Below are positions 8,446 through 15,264 of a stretch of 35,188 nt of DNA, piece by piece. Each line of letters starts with the position of its first letter. The stretch's first letter is position 1. Below the pieces are notes generated by a model. That model did no database searches and was not told the origin of the DNA. It worked only from the letters and a program-made list of their open reading frames with translations. The stretch lies in IMG/VR virus record IMGVR_UViG_3300025889_000427, positions 1 to 35,188 of that record; one strand, given 5' to 3'. This DNA is from a virus. The translations under genes and the position numbers were made by a program.

Positions 8446-8970
8446 ATGGCTCTTATCGATAAAATCCTACCGGGATATGTGGCAACCATTTGGTGTCAAG
8501 ATGATGCTACTCCCACTCCCTTGACTGATGCGCAACTGGCAACATGGACTAGTCAAGTCGCCGATATTATTGGCACATCGGCTGGCGGCACTGGCACTGC
8601 GGGCATTCAAATTCCCGTTGAGGCTGTTCCTGCTTTTGGTTCAGACGATGCGTTTGCAGCATACTCTGTTGCTGGTGCTCGGACTGGTTCAAAGATCACA
8701 ACTCAGAATCAGGTCACATCGTTGACAATTACTTGCCCTTGGAACCCTGCTGACGTAGCGCAATTGCTTATGCGTGACGATGGTTACAATGGCACGATTA
8801 TTCGCACCTACGTCATTGCAGTTTATGATGGCACTGATACTGTGGCTTATGCCTTTAATGGTCGCATTGGCGGTCTAAAATGGGATATGTCGCCATCGGC
8901 TGAAGGTAAGTTTGAATTTACCATCCACCCGACAGGCGGTAATGCTTACGGCTGGTCCAACAATGCCTAA
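8446..8970 (+). CDS. Major tail tube protein
   Basis: This 174-residue protein probably makes the tail tube. It is Gly-, Thr- and Ala-rich, lacks charged clusters and is beta-rich, as tube proteins are. Segments such as QVTSLTITCPWNPADVAQLLMRDDGYNGTIIRTYVIAVYDGTDTVAYAFNGRIGGLKWDMSPSAEGKFEFTIHPTGG fit tube proteins where the last part (SPSAEGKFEFTI) corresponds to a conserved D-x-x-P-x-x-x-x-x-x-x-F pattern. The codon use is optimised and GC-richer than neighbours, like the first capsid gene. Ribosome binding site AGAGGAAAA is upstream. An intrinsic terminator follows after four bases, as is common for tube genes. Confidence 0.87.
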   Translation: MALIDKILPGYVATIWCQDDATPTPLTDAQLATWTSQVADIIGTSAGGTGTAGIQIPVEAVPAFGSDDAFAAYSVAGARTGSKITTQNQVTSLTITCPWNPADVAQLLMRDDGYNGTIIRTYVIAVYDGTDTVAYAFNGRIGGLKWDMSPSAEGKFEFTIHPTGGNAYGWSNNA

Positions 8971-8974
8971 TGGG

Positions 8975-8998
8975 ATGCCTCCTTCGGGAGGCATTTTT
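8975..8998 (+). terminator. Intrinsic terminator after the tail tube gene
   Basis: A perfect eight-base-pair stem ATGCCTCC / GGAGGCAT with a very stable TTCG tetraloop is followed by TTTTAT. It separates the highly expressed tube gene from the chaperone genes and is expected to reduce their transcription. The right arm contains GGAGG, 14 bases before the next ATG. Confidence 0.9.
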
Positions 8999-9005
8999 AT
9001 ATAAC

Positions 9006-9227
9006 ATGACACAAATAAATAACTCTCAAGACCTGCTGACTTATATAATCAGTCAAGCAAATAGCGGTCAAAAAAATTGGTTTGGTTTCCAACAGCAGAG
9101 GATTGCTGGCATTGATGCTGCGTATAAGATGGCAATACTTCACGCAGACAAAATGACACCAGAGCAAGTAGTTGACTATGTTACAAAATTGAATAACACA
9201 ATCTACGACAAAATGTTGAGGGCTTAA
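9006..9227 (+). CDS. Small helical protein before the tail chaperones
   Basis: This 73-residue protein (MTQINNSQDLLTYI...) is not recognised. It is entirely helical and polar with aromatic N-G-Q-K-N-W-F-G-F-Q residues in its middle. It starts eight bases after the tail-tube terminator; a longer in-frame start at 8970 would run through the terminator stem and is rejected. The nearest Shine-Dalgarno-like bases (GGAGG) are in the terminator right arm at an over-long spacing, so translation may be weak. It ends one base before the chaperone start, so it belongs to the tail assembly block. No function is proposed. Confidence 0.7.
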   Translation: MTQINNSQDLLTYIISQANSGQKNWFGFQQQRIAGIDAAYKMAILHADKMTPEQVVDYVTKLNNTIYDKMLRA

Positions 9228-9689
9228 ATGAAACTTTCCGAACTTCTCAAAGTTAATCAAGAAACACTTCGTACAAGAGCATTTACATTAGGCGGTCAAA
9301 AATTCCGAGTTCGCGTTCCGCTTGCAATTGAATTGGAGGCAATAAATAAACGAATATCTGAAGTTGATTATTTAGCAAAGACAGATGAACTATTAAAGCC
9401 TTTGCTTGAAAAGAAAAAAGAATTGGAAAGCGAAAATATTGTTTATACAAAAAATGATGTTTTGGTGGACGGTCGATCAACGCGCGAATTAGCAAAGATG
9501 ACCGCACAAACAGAGCAGCGAATTTTGGAAATGGTCAAATTGTTAGTAACTGAAATTGAAGGTCACAGTTTAGATGGTTTGACATACAAAGAAATAAATG
9601 ATGAGTTTCCATTTGCAGTTCAATTGGAATTAATGAAAAAGATTGCAGAAGTTATCTCGCCGGGATATGAGGAAGCAAGAAAAAACTAA
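9228..9689 (+). CDS. Tail assembly chaperone, G-like (zero-frame product)
   Basis: This 153-residue protein is the predicted short form of the tail assembly chaperone, analogous to lambda gpG. It is acidic and helical, with an N-terminal beta segment (FTLGGQKFRVRVPLAIELEAI) as in many phage tail chaperones that bind the tape measure protein. Its last codons are AGA AAA AAC TAA, so a slippery heptamer A_AAA_AAC sits immediately before the stop and in the correct phase for -1 slippage into the next frame. It lies between the tail tube and tape measure genes, the canonical position. Confidence 0.87.
   Translation: MKLSELLKVNQETLRTRAFTLGGQKFRVRVPLAIELEAINKRISEVDYLAKTDELLKPLLEKKKELESENIVYTKNDVLVDGRSTRELAKMTAQTEQRILEMVKLLVTEIEGHSLDGLTYKEINDEFPFAVQLELMKKIAEVISPGYEEARKN
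9680..9686 (+). other. Programmed -1 ribosomal frameshift site, A_AAA_AAC
   Basis: The heptamer A AAA AAC spans the last two sense codons and one base of the codon before them, in X_XXY_YYZ phase relative to the zero frame. The zero-frame stop TAA follows at once (9687-9689). A -1 slip continues with CTA ATT GGC TCA TTG in the frame of the downstream 9698 reading frame without any intervening stop. No stimulatory pseudoknot is obvious by eye. Confidence 0.9.
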
Positions 9690-10027
9690 TTGGCTCATTG
9701 CGTTTGCAGACACGCGCATATGTGCTGGCGCATGGTGGTGATCCAGATGTAATGAGCGAAGAAGATTTCCGTATGGTCATGGTGTCATATGCAGACGGGA
9801 TGATAGGCAACAAAAAAATAATAAGCACACTTGGTAGTTTGACTGCGGGTGTGTTTAATTATTTAAGGAGCAATCAAAGTAAAGCGTATTCATTAGAAGA
9901 TATTATTGGCTCGGCAAATGATTATATTTATCCACCAATGTCAGATGAACAAAAGCAGCATGATGTAAATCAAAGATTAAAACAGTTTATGAGTTCCCGT
10001 CCCGGATCGGAAGGATTTATGAAATGA
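9686..10027 (+). CDS. Tail assembly chaperone, T-like extension made by -1 frameshift
   Basis: This 113-codon stretch has no ATG of its own at the start (first candidate TTG at 9698, no Shine-Dalgarno) and is expected to be made as a C-terminal extension of the preceding chaperone, giving a fused GT-like protein of about 266 residues. The extension reads LIGSLRLQTRAYVLAHGGDP..., helical, and ends GSEGFMK. In lambda-type phages the T part contacts the tail tube protein while G contacts the tape measure. The stop overlaps the next gene by ATGA. Confidence 0.88.
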   Translation, partial: LIGSLRLQTRAYVLAHGGDPDVMSEEDFRMVMVSYADGMIGNKKIISTLGSLTAGVFNYLRSNQSKAYSLEDIIGSANDYIYPPMSDEQKQHDVNQRLKQFMSSRPGSEGFMK

Positions 10028-10587
10028 GTGGTCCTAAACAAAGCACAATGTCAATTTGGGGCGCAGAGGAACTTGCATATTTGTTTGATCAAATAAGCAT
10101 AGAAATGGGCGTTGAAAGTGCCGATAAAAATGTTTTAATTCCTGCTGCTCGAAACGCGATGAAAATTGTTTTGGAATCAGCAAAATCAAAATTAGTCCCT
10201 GATCATGGTTACGATACAGGGCAATTAAAAAGAACTTTGCGCGTTACTGCAAAAGTGGCAAAGCCTAAAGATCGAAAATCAAAATATGTATCCCCAACTG
10301 ATTTAATTATTGCTCAAGTCAGCACATTGATAAAAGGTAAGGATATGTCTGATGGTCGCGCAATGTTTGTTGAGTACGGCACAAAAAATAAAAATAAAAC
10401 TATTGCGGCTCCAAAAGGATTATCTAAAAAAGCCATTAGTGCTTATCAACGAGAATTTGGCACAGTACGAATGGCGGCGCGTCCTTATCTAAGACCAGCA
10501 TTGCAAGAAAATGAAACGGCAGTTATTGATAAATTGGCTGCTGAAATTACAAAGCAAATTTCAAAATACAAAAGCAAAAAAATTTGA
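10024..10587 (+). CDS. HK97 gp10-like protein
   Basis: This 187-residue protein resembles the HK97 gp10 family (neck or tail-completion related). Supporting features are the N-terminal ...KNVLIPAARNAMKIVLESAKSKLV helix, the GYDTGQLKRTLRVTAKV segment and the C-terminal MAARPYLRPALQENETAVIDKLAAEITKQI segment (R-P-x-L-R-P-A followed by a helix), the typical ending of the family. It starts by ATGA overlap with the frameshifted chaperone. Its place, after the chaperones and directly before the tape measure, is unusual because gp10-like genes normally lie among the connectors before the tube gene. Confidence 0.85.
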   Translation: MSGPKQSTMSIWGAEELAYLFDQISIEMGVESADKNVLIPAARNAMKIVLESAKSKLVPDHGYDTGQLKRTLRVTAKVAKPKDRKSKYVSPTDLIIAQVSTLIKGKDMSDGRAMFVEYGTKNKNKTIAAPKGLSKKAISAYQREFGTVRMAARPYLRPALQENETAVIDKLAAEITKQISKYKSKKI

Positions 10588-10598
10588 GGTAATTAACT

Positions 10599-13547
10599 AT
10601 GAACTTAATTGCTAGATTAGGAGTTTTGCTTGGACTTGATAATAAAGATTTTATCAAGGGCATAGATCAAGCAACACAAAAAACTCGCGAATTTGAAATT
10701 AATACAAAACGCGAATTAAAACTTGCAGAAAAAAACTTTGCTGCGTTTCAAGCATCTGTAAGCAGAGGTATGTTAGGAATTGCCGCTGCGGCGGCTGCTA
10801 TTGGATCAGCATTTAAATATGCAGATGAAATTGAAAAAACAGCAAAGGCTTATGATGTAACTGTTGAATCATTATTGGCATTACAGCAAGCCTTTAAATT
10901 ATCTGGCGGCGAATCAGCAATGGCTGGCGATGCTTTGCAAAAACTTGCAGTAGCACAACAAAATGCGATTGATGGTAGTGATTCATTGCGAGATGCTTTC
11001 AAAAAATTAGGCATTAGTGGGAAAGATGTTGAGCAATTGGCTTTAGAGGATTTGTTTAAACGTGTTGCTCAAGAATTGGGCAATGTTGAAAACACTACTC
11101 AACGAGCCGCATTGCAACAAGAGTTGCTTGGTAAAGCAGTTAAAGGAACAAATTGGAAAGAATTTGCAAGCAATTACAAAGAAATGGCCGATCCTTCTTT
11201 GGCGCAAGCGATTGAAGAAAATGCAAGAGCATGGGGAAATATTGAAGATATATTTCAAGGCATACTTAATACCATCCAAAAAATGGTTCAGCCTTTTGCC
11301 GCAATGGTTAATTATATTGCCGACATTGGAAATGAATGGGATAGATTAAAAAAAGGTGGTGGTGCAGAAATTGATTTTGGTGCTGCATTTGGTGGTATGC
11401 CGGGAGAGGCAATAGTTGGACAATATTATGATGCAAAACGACCCAATACAAAAATAGCGCCAGCACCTAAAACTGGTGAGTACTCTACTTTATCGACAAA
11501 AGGCAAATCAGACGCCAATAAAGCAGCAGAAGAAGAAAGGCGCAAAGCAGAGGCAAGAGCGCAACTACAGGAAGAAATTAAACTGATTCAACGTAAAGCA
11601 GATATTGCAGCATTGATGTTTAATCTTGATTCTAAAGCAATCACGTTAGGAGAAAAGTCGGTAGCACAAGAAAAATTGCAATTAGATTTGGCAAATGATA
11701 TAGCCGTAATTCGTGCTAATGCTGCAAAAGAAAGATCAAAAGACAAAGCGCAAGTTGATCTAATTAATAAAAAAGAAGAAGCCGCTATTGCTGCAAGAGT
11801 ACAGCAATATGAATATGCAGATGCTTTACGGCAAAAAAATATGCAACGCGCATTTGCACTTACGATACAGACATTAGATATTGAAGCAGAAAAATCAAAA
11901 GAAATTGCGGAACTAGAATTTACTTCGCAAATGGATTTGCTTGAGTTAGAAAAAGAAAAATTTAATGTTGGTGAAAACGGATATGAGCAAATAAAATTAT
12001 TTCTTGACGAACAAGATAAATTACAAAAACTAAGTCTAAGTTATAAACAAAATTTAGAAGCAATAAATACAGAATTTGACAGGTCTGCAAAAAGTGCAGA
12101 AGATTTGGCTATTCAGCAAAAGAAAACAAATGCTGAAAATCTTGCGTATTTACAAGCAAAAGAAAGAATTGAAAAACAAGCAGAAATTGCTCGGGAAATA
12201 TTGGCTATAAAACAAGAGCGAGATCATGCTATTGCAGTCAAAAATATACAAACGCAAACTGCTGCAAGATTATTTGCAATTAAAACAGAAACAGAAAATA
12301 CTAAAGAATCTTTGGAACTTGAAAGAGAAAGATATGAACTTGGTCATCAAGCATATAATTTGAAAAAAATTGATGTAGAAGCAGGGCAACAAATAGAGCG
12401 AGTTTTAGAAGAAACAAAAATAAAAGCAAAAGAAATAGTTGATGAATATAACCTCACAGGCAAAACATTAAAAGATCAAGAGTTATTAGGTTTACGTCTT
12501 AATAGTTTATATAAAGAAGAACAGGCGTTATTAAATGGGATTGTAAAAAACCAAGAATTAAAAGGAGTAATTTTAAAAGAACAATTTGAATTACAACAAA
12601 AATTGTTTACGCTTGATCTTGCTCAACAAAAAGGTCGAGATATTGCAAACATTCAAGCACAACAAAAGGCAGACAAGGATAGACTTGGTCTTGAATATCG
12701 GCGTTATATGTTGACGCAGAATCAATACAATTTGCAAAGTCTAGAACTTGATAATGTAATGCGTTTGATAGAAGCAGAAAAAAAATATAACGACCAAAAG
12801 AAAGAAGCAAAATATGAAATGGAACGGCAAGGTAGTACGCAAGAAGCGCGTGAGAACTATGAACAAATAATAAAAGCAATTGATGAAGTTCGTGATATTG
12901 AATTGCAAGCAATCGAAGATGTTAATAATGCCAGAACTAGAAATGCTGAAGCAGATGTTGCGCGACAAAAAAGTTTCGTAGAAGGATGGGGTTATGCTGC
13001 AAGGAAATTCCGTGAAGATTCGGAAAATGCTTTTGCGCGTGGAGAAAGAGCATTTGGCGCAGTCATGAGTAACATGGATGCAGCCATCAGCAATTTTGTT
13101 GAAACAGGAAAATTTGCATTTGAAGATTTTGCGGTATCAGTTATTAAAGATTTGATCCGCATGGAAATGCAAGCGCAAGCAACAATGTTGTTCAGAATGC
13201 TTATTGGTTCATTGGGTGGTTTCTCAATGTCAAATGCTAATTTTGATGCAGGTATCGGTGGCAATATTGGAATGGCGGCAACAGGTGGAGAAATTAGCGG
13301 TCCAACTATTGTTGGCGAAAATGGTCCTGAACTATTTATCCCATCGCAGCGTGGCACAATTATTCCCAATACTATTGCTCCAAGCATGGCAGGGATGGGA
13401 CAGCCTCAAATGGTAATTAATGGTCCTTACATTGAAAATATGTCAGCAATTGATACTCAATCTGGGCAACAATTTTTAGCAAAAAATAAAAATACAATTT
13501 GGGCTGCATATCAAAGCGCAAATCGTACTGTGCCATTATCGAGGTAA
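10599..13547 (+). CDS. Tail tape measure protein
   Basis: This 982-residue protein probably sets tail length and is injected with DNA. The N-terminal part is tape-measure-like (IARLGVLLGLDNKDFIKGIDQATQKTREFE). A hydrophobic Ala-rich helix (MLGIAAAAAAIGSAF, about residues 59-73) precedes YADEIEKTAKAYDVTVESLLALQQAFKLSGG, a common tape measure motif. Residues about 300-800 are a long charged coiled coil. The C-terminal 100 residues have ATGGEISGPTIVGENGPELFIPSQRGTIIPN, the conserved end of lambda H-like proteins. From the usual 1.5 Angstrom per residue this predicts a tail near 150 nm. It is the longest gene in the window. Confidence 0.96.
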   Translation: MNLIARLGVLLGLDNKDFIKGIDQATQKTREFEINTKRELKLAEKNFAAFQASVSRGMLGIAAAAAAIGSAFKYADEIEKTAKAYDVTVESLLALQQAFKLSGGESAMAGDALQKLAVAQQNAIDGSDSLRDAFKKLGISGKDVEQLALEDLFKRVAQELGNVENTTQRAALQQELLGKAVKGTNWKEFASNYKEMADPSLAQAIEENARAWGNIEDIFQGILNTIQKMVQPFAAMVNYIADIGNEWDRLKKGGGAEIDFGAAFGGMPGEAIVGQYYDAKRPNTKIAPAPKTGEYSTLSTKGKSDANKAAEEERRKAEARAQLQEEIKLIQRKADIAALMFNLDSKAITLGEKSVAQEKLQLDLANDIAVIRANAAKERSKDKAQVDLINKKEEAAIAARVQQYEYADALRQKNMQRAFALTIQTLDIEAEKSKEIAELEFTSQMDLLELEKEKFNVGENGYEQIKLFLDEQDKLQKLSLSYKQNLEAINTEFDRSAKSAEDLAIQQKKTNAENLAYLQAKERIEKQAEIAREILAIKQERDHAIAVKNIQTQTAARLFAIKTETENTKESLELERERYELGHQAYNLKKIDVEAGQQIERVLEETKIKAKEIVDEYNLTGKTLKDQELLGLRLNSLYKEEQALLNGIVKNQELKGVILKEQFELQQKLFTLDLAQQKGRDIANIQAQQKADKDRLGLEYRRYMLTQNQYNLQSLELDNVMRLIEAEKKYNDQKKEAKYEMERQGSTQEARENYEQIIKAIDEVRDIELQAIEDVNNARTRNAEADVARQKSFVEGWGYAARKFREDSENAFARGERAFGAVMSNMDAAISNFVETGKFAFEDFAVSVIKDLIRMEMQAQATMLFRMLIGSLGGFSMSNANFDAGIGGNIGMAATGGEISGPTIVGENGPELFIPSQRGTIIPNTIAPSMAGMGQPQMVINGPYIENMSAIDTQSGQQFLAKNKNTIWAAYQSANRTVPLSR

Positions 13548-13550
13548 ATT

Positions 13551-14231
13551 ATGTCGCTGCAAACCATTCTTTCGGTTGCTGAATCTATCGGAATTAATGA
13601 TCACAAATTTGCTGGTCAAATGTTGTCGCGCAATATGCGGTTGACTACATCTGAAGTTTTAACGGTGCAGCCATTTGAATTTATGATTCGTCCGATGAGT
13701 TATTTGCTTTATTCTCAAAATCGGGTGGTGCTTTCTACGCTGCGTGAAGCTGACAGAATATCAGAGCAATATTTAAATTTTGGGACAACTGGTTGGCTAA
13801 ATTACATTGCTTATCGCGGCGATATGACTAGCGGTCAAATTGCGGCTTGTGAATTTCAAACAGCAACAGCAAATAAAACAATTGTTTTAGGTTCATTGCC
13901 ATCTATATCATCAAGCGCATATATTGTAAAAACTGGCGATTTTCTTCAGATTGGTCGATACGCCTATATAGCGACAGCAGATGTGCAAAGGGGCGTTAGC
14001 GCGACTGTAAATATTCCTGTGCATAGAACAGTATTAACAACTCTGACAAGCACAATGGCGGCAGTAATAGGGCAATATGGAACAACGCAGACGCTTGGAG
14101 GCAGCACATATACTGGAATTACATTTCCTGTATTTTTAAGAGATTACCCAACATATACATTAGTTCCAATGACAAATGATTCGTTTATATCTTGGAACGG
14201 TGAATTTAAAGCGATTGAATCTGTGCTATGA
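13551..14231 (+). CDS. Distal tail protein, M/L-region structural protein
   Basis: This 226-residue protein lies just after the tape measure and begins a coupled set of distal tail genes; its stop overlaps the next ATG by four bases. It is beta-rich with few charged clusters. The segment SEVLTVQPFEFMIRPMSYLLYSQNRVVLSTLREADRISE is followed by TGDFLQIGRYAYIATADVQRG, a pattern consistent with a tail hub or distal tail protein that contacts the tube. I do not recognise the family firmly. The role as a distal tail component is inferred from position, coupling and composition. Confidence 0.65.
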   Translation: MSLQTILSVAESIGINDHKFAGQMLSRNMRLTTSEVLTVQPFEFMIRPMSYLLYSQNRVVLSTLREADRISEQYLNFGTTGWLNYIAYRGDMTSGQIAACEFQTATANKTIVLGSLPSISSSAYIVKTGDFLQIGRYAYIATADVQRGVSATVNIPVHRTVLTTLTSTMAAVIGQYGTTQTLGGSTYTGITFPVFLRDYPTYTLVPMTNDSFISWNGEFKAIESVL

Positions 14232-14821
14232 ATAATATTCCACCAGTTCAAAATACAAATGTAATCCGGTATGCGGATTTTATTCGCATTACAACTGCAA
14301 CTTCGGTGTACAGATTTGCAACAACGCCAACTGCATTAACAATCCCTGCGGTTGATGCTTTGCCATTTACTGCATTAGGCACATTAGTTCAAGTCGGATC
14401 AGCGTCAAGAGATATAAAATCCACAGCAAATGAAACAACTGTTACGCTAGTTGGTATTGATACCACAATGCTTGCGTTAGTTTTGGCATCCGATATTAAA
14501 GGATCGCAGATTGAAATGTGGCATGGGTTTTTTGATGCAAATGGCGAACTTTTAACCACTGGTGGCGTGGGTGGTTTATATCAATTTTTTAATGGGTATA
14601 TAAATTCATTTAGTATTTCCGAACAATGGGCAGAAGAATTGCGCGGATATATGGGTGTCATTACAGTTAATGCATCCAGCATACAATTAATTTTGCAAAA
14701 TAGGGTTTCTGGTAGATATACAAATGATGCTTCATGGCAGTTTTATAATCCCGGCGATACGTCAATGGATAGAGTTGCGTTTGTTCAAACTATTAATTAT
14801 GCATTTGGCAAACAAACATGA
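14228..14821 (+). CDS. Tail hub protein, DUF2163-like
   Basis: This 197-residue protein resembles DUF2163-like tail proteins (hub region of gene transfer agent and siphophage tails). It has a beta-rich N-terminal part (VQNTNVIRYADFIRITTATSVYRFATTP), a domain with FQVGSASRDI...NETTVTLVGID-like strands and LASDIKGSQIEMWHGFFDANG, and a C-terminal DASWQFYNPGDTSMDRVAFVQTINYAFGK, where N-P-G-D-x-S-M is a recurrent ending in this group. It overlaps the preceding gene by ATGA and the following acetyltransferase by ATGA. In related tails the next gene is often an NlpC/P60 peptidase, here replaced by a GNAT gene. Confidence 0.65.
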   Translation: MNNIPPVQNTNVIRYADFIRITTATSVYRFATTPTALTIPAVDALPFTALGTLVQVGSASRDIKSTANETTVTLVGIDTTMLALVLASDIKGSQIEMWHGFFDANGELLTTGGVGGLYQFFNGYINSFSISEQWAEELRGYMGVITVNASSIQLILQNRVSGRYTNDASWQFYNPGDTSMDRVAFVQTINYAFGKQT

Positions 14822-15264
14822 TTCGCAAAGCAAATAAATTTGATGTTGATCGCATAATTGAAATGTTAATCAATTATCGAGAGCAATCACCATTAAATGC
14901 ATTAAGACTTGCAAATGATCGTGAACACATCGAACAAATGCTTTCAAATATTTTGGCGGGTGCTGGCGTAATATTTGTTTCCGAAAAAGATGGTGTTTTA
15001 ATTGGAATGTTAATTGCTGCAAAATTTCCTAATATTTGGAATTCTCAAATTATGCAATGCAGTGAAATTGCATATTGGGTTGAATCAGAATATCGAGGTG
15101 GCACAAGCGCATATAGATTGCTAAATGCTTATGTATCAGAATGCGAACAATTAAAAAAATCAAATCAAATTGATTTTTACACTGTATCAAAAATGATTAA
15201 TTCGCCAAATCTAAAATATGAAAGATTTGGCTTTGAGCAACTTGAACAAACTTGGGTGCATTAA
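14818..15264 (+). CDS. GNAT-family N-acetyltransferase-like protein in the tail operon
   Basis: This 148-residue protein has the GNAT fold pattern: MIRKANKFDVDRIIEMLINYRE (beta1-alpha1), GVIFVSEKDGVLIGMLIAAKFP (beta2-beta4), SEIAYWVESEYRGGTSAYRLLNAY (beta4 with the acetyl-CoA pyrophosphate loop R-G-G-T-S-A; the canonical Q/R-x-x-G-x-G/A becomes Y-R-G-G-T-S-A), and KYERFGFEQLEQTWVH (C-terminal beta strands). It is coupled to its neighbours by ATGA overlaps and by direct adjacency to the tip protein, so it belongs to tail assembly rather than a moron cassette. A substrate cannot be seen. It could acetylate a tail or host protein or play a structural role. Confidence 0.8.
   Translation: MIRKANKFDVDRIIEMLINYREQSPLNALRLANDREHIEQMLSNILAGAGVIFVSEKDGVLIGMLIAAKFPNIWNSQIMQCSEIAYWVESEYRGGTSAYRLLNAYVSECEQLKKSNQIDFYTVSKMINSPNLKYERFGFEQLEQTWVH

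Noticed and set aside
12992-13387. 131-codon minus-strand frame opposite the tape measure C-terminus
   Set aside because: Antisense to a conserved tape measure region; product is a composition artefact without motifs.
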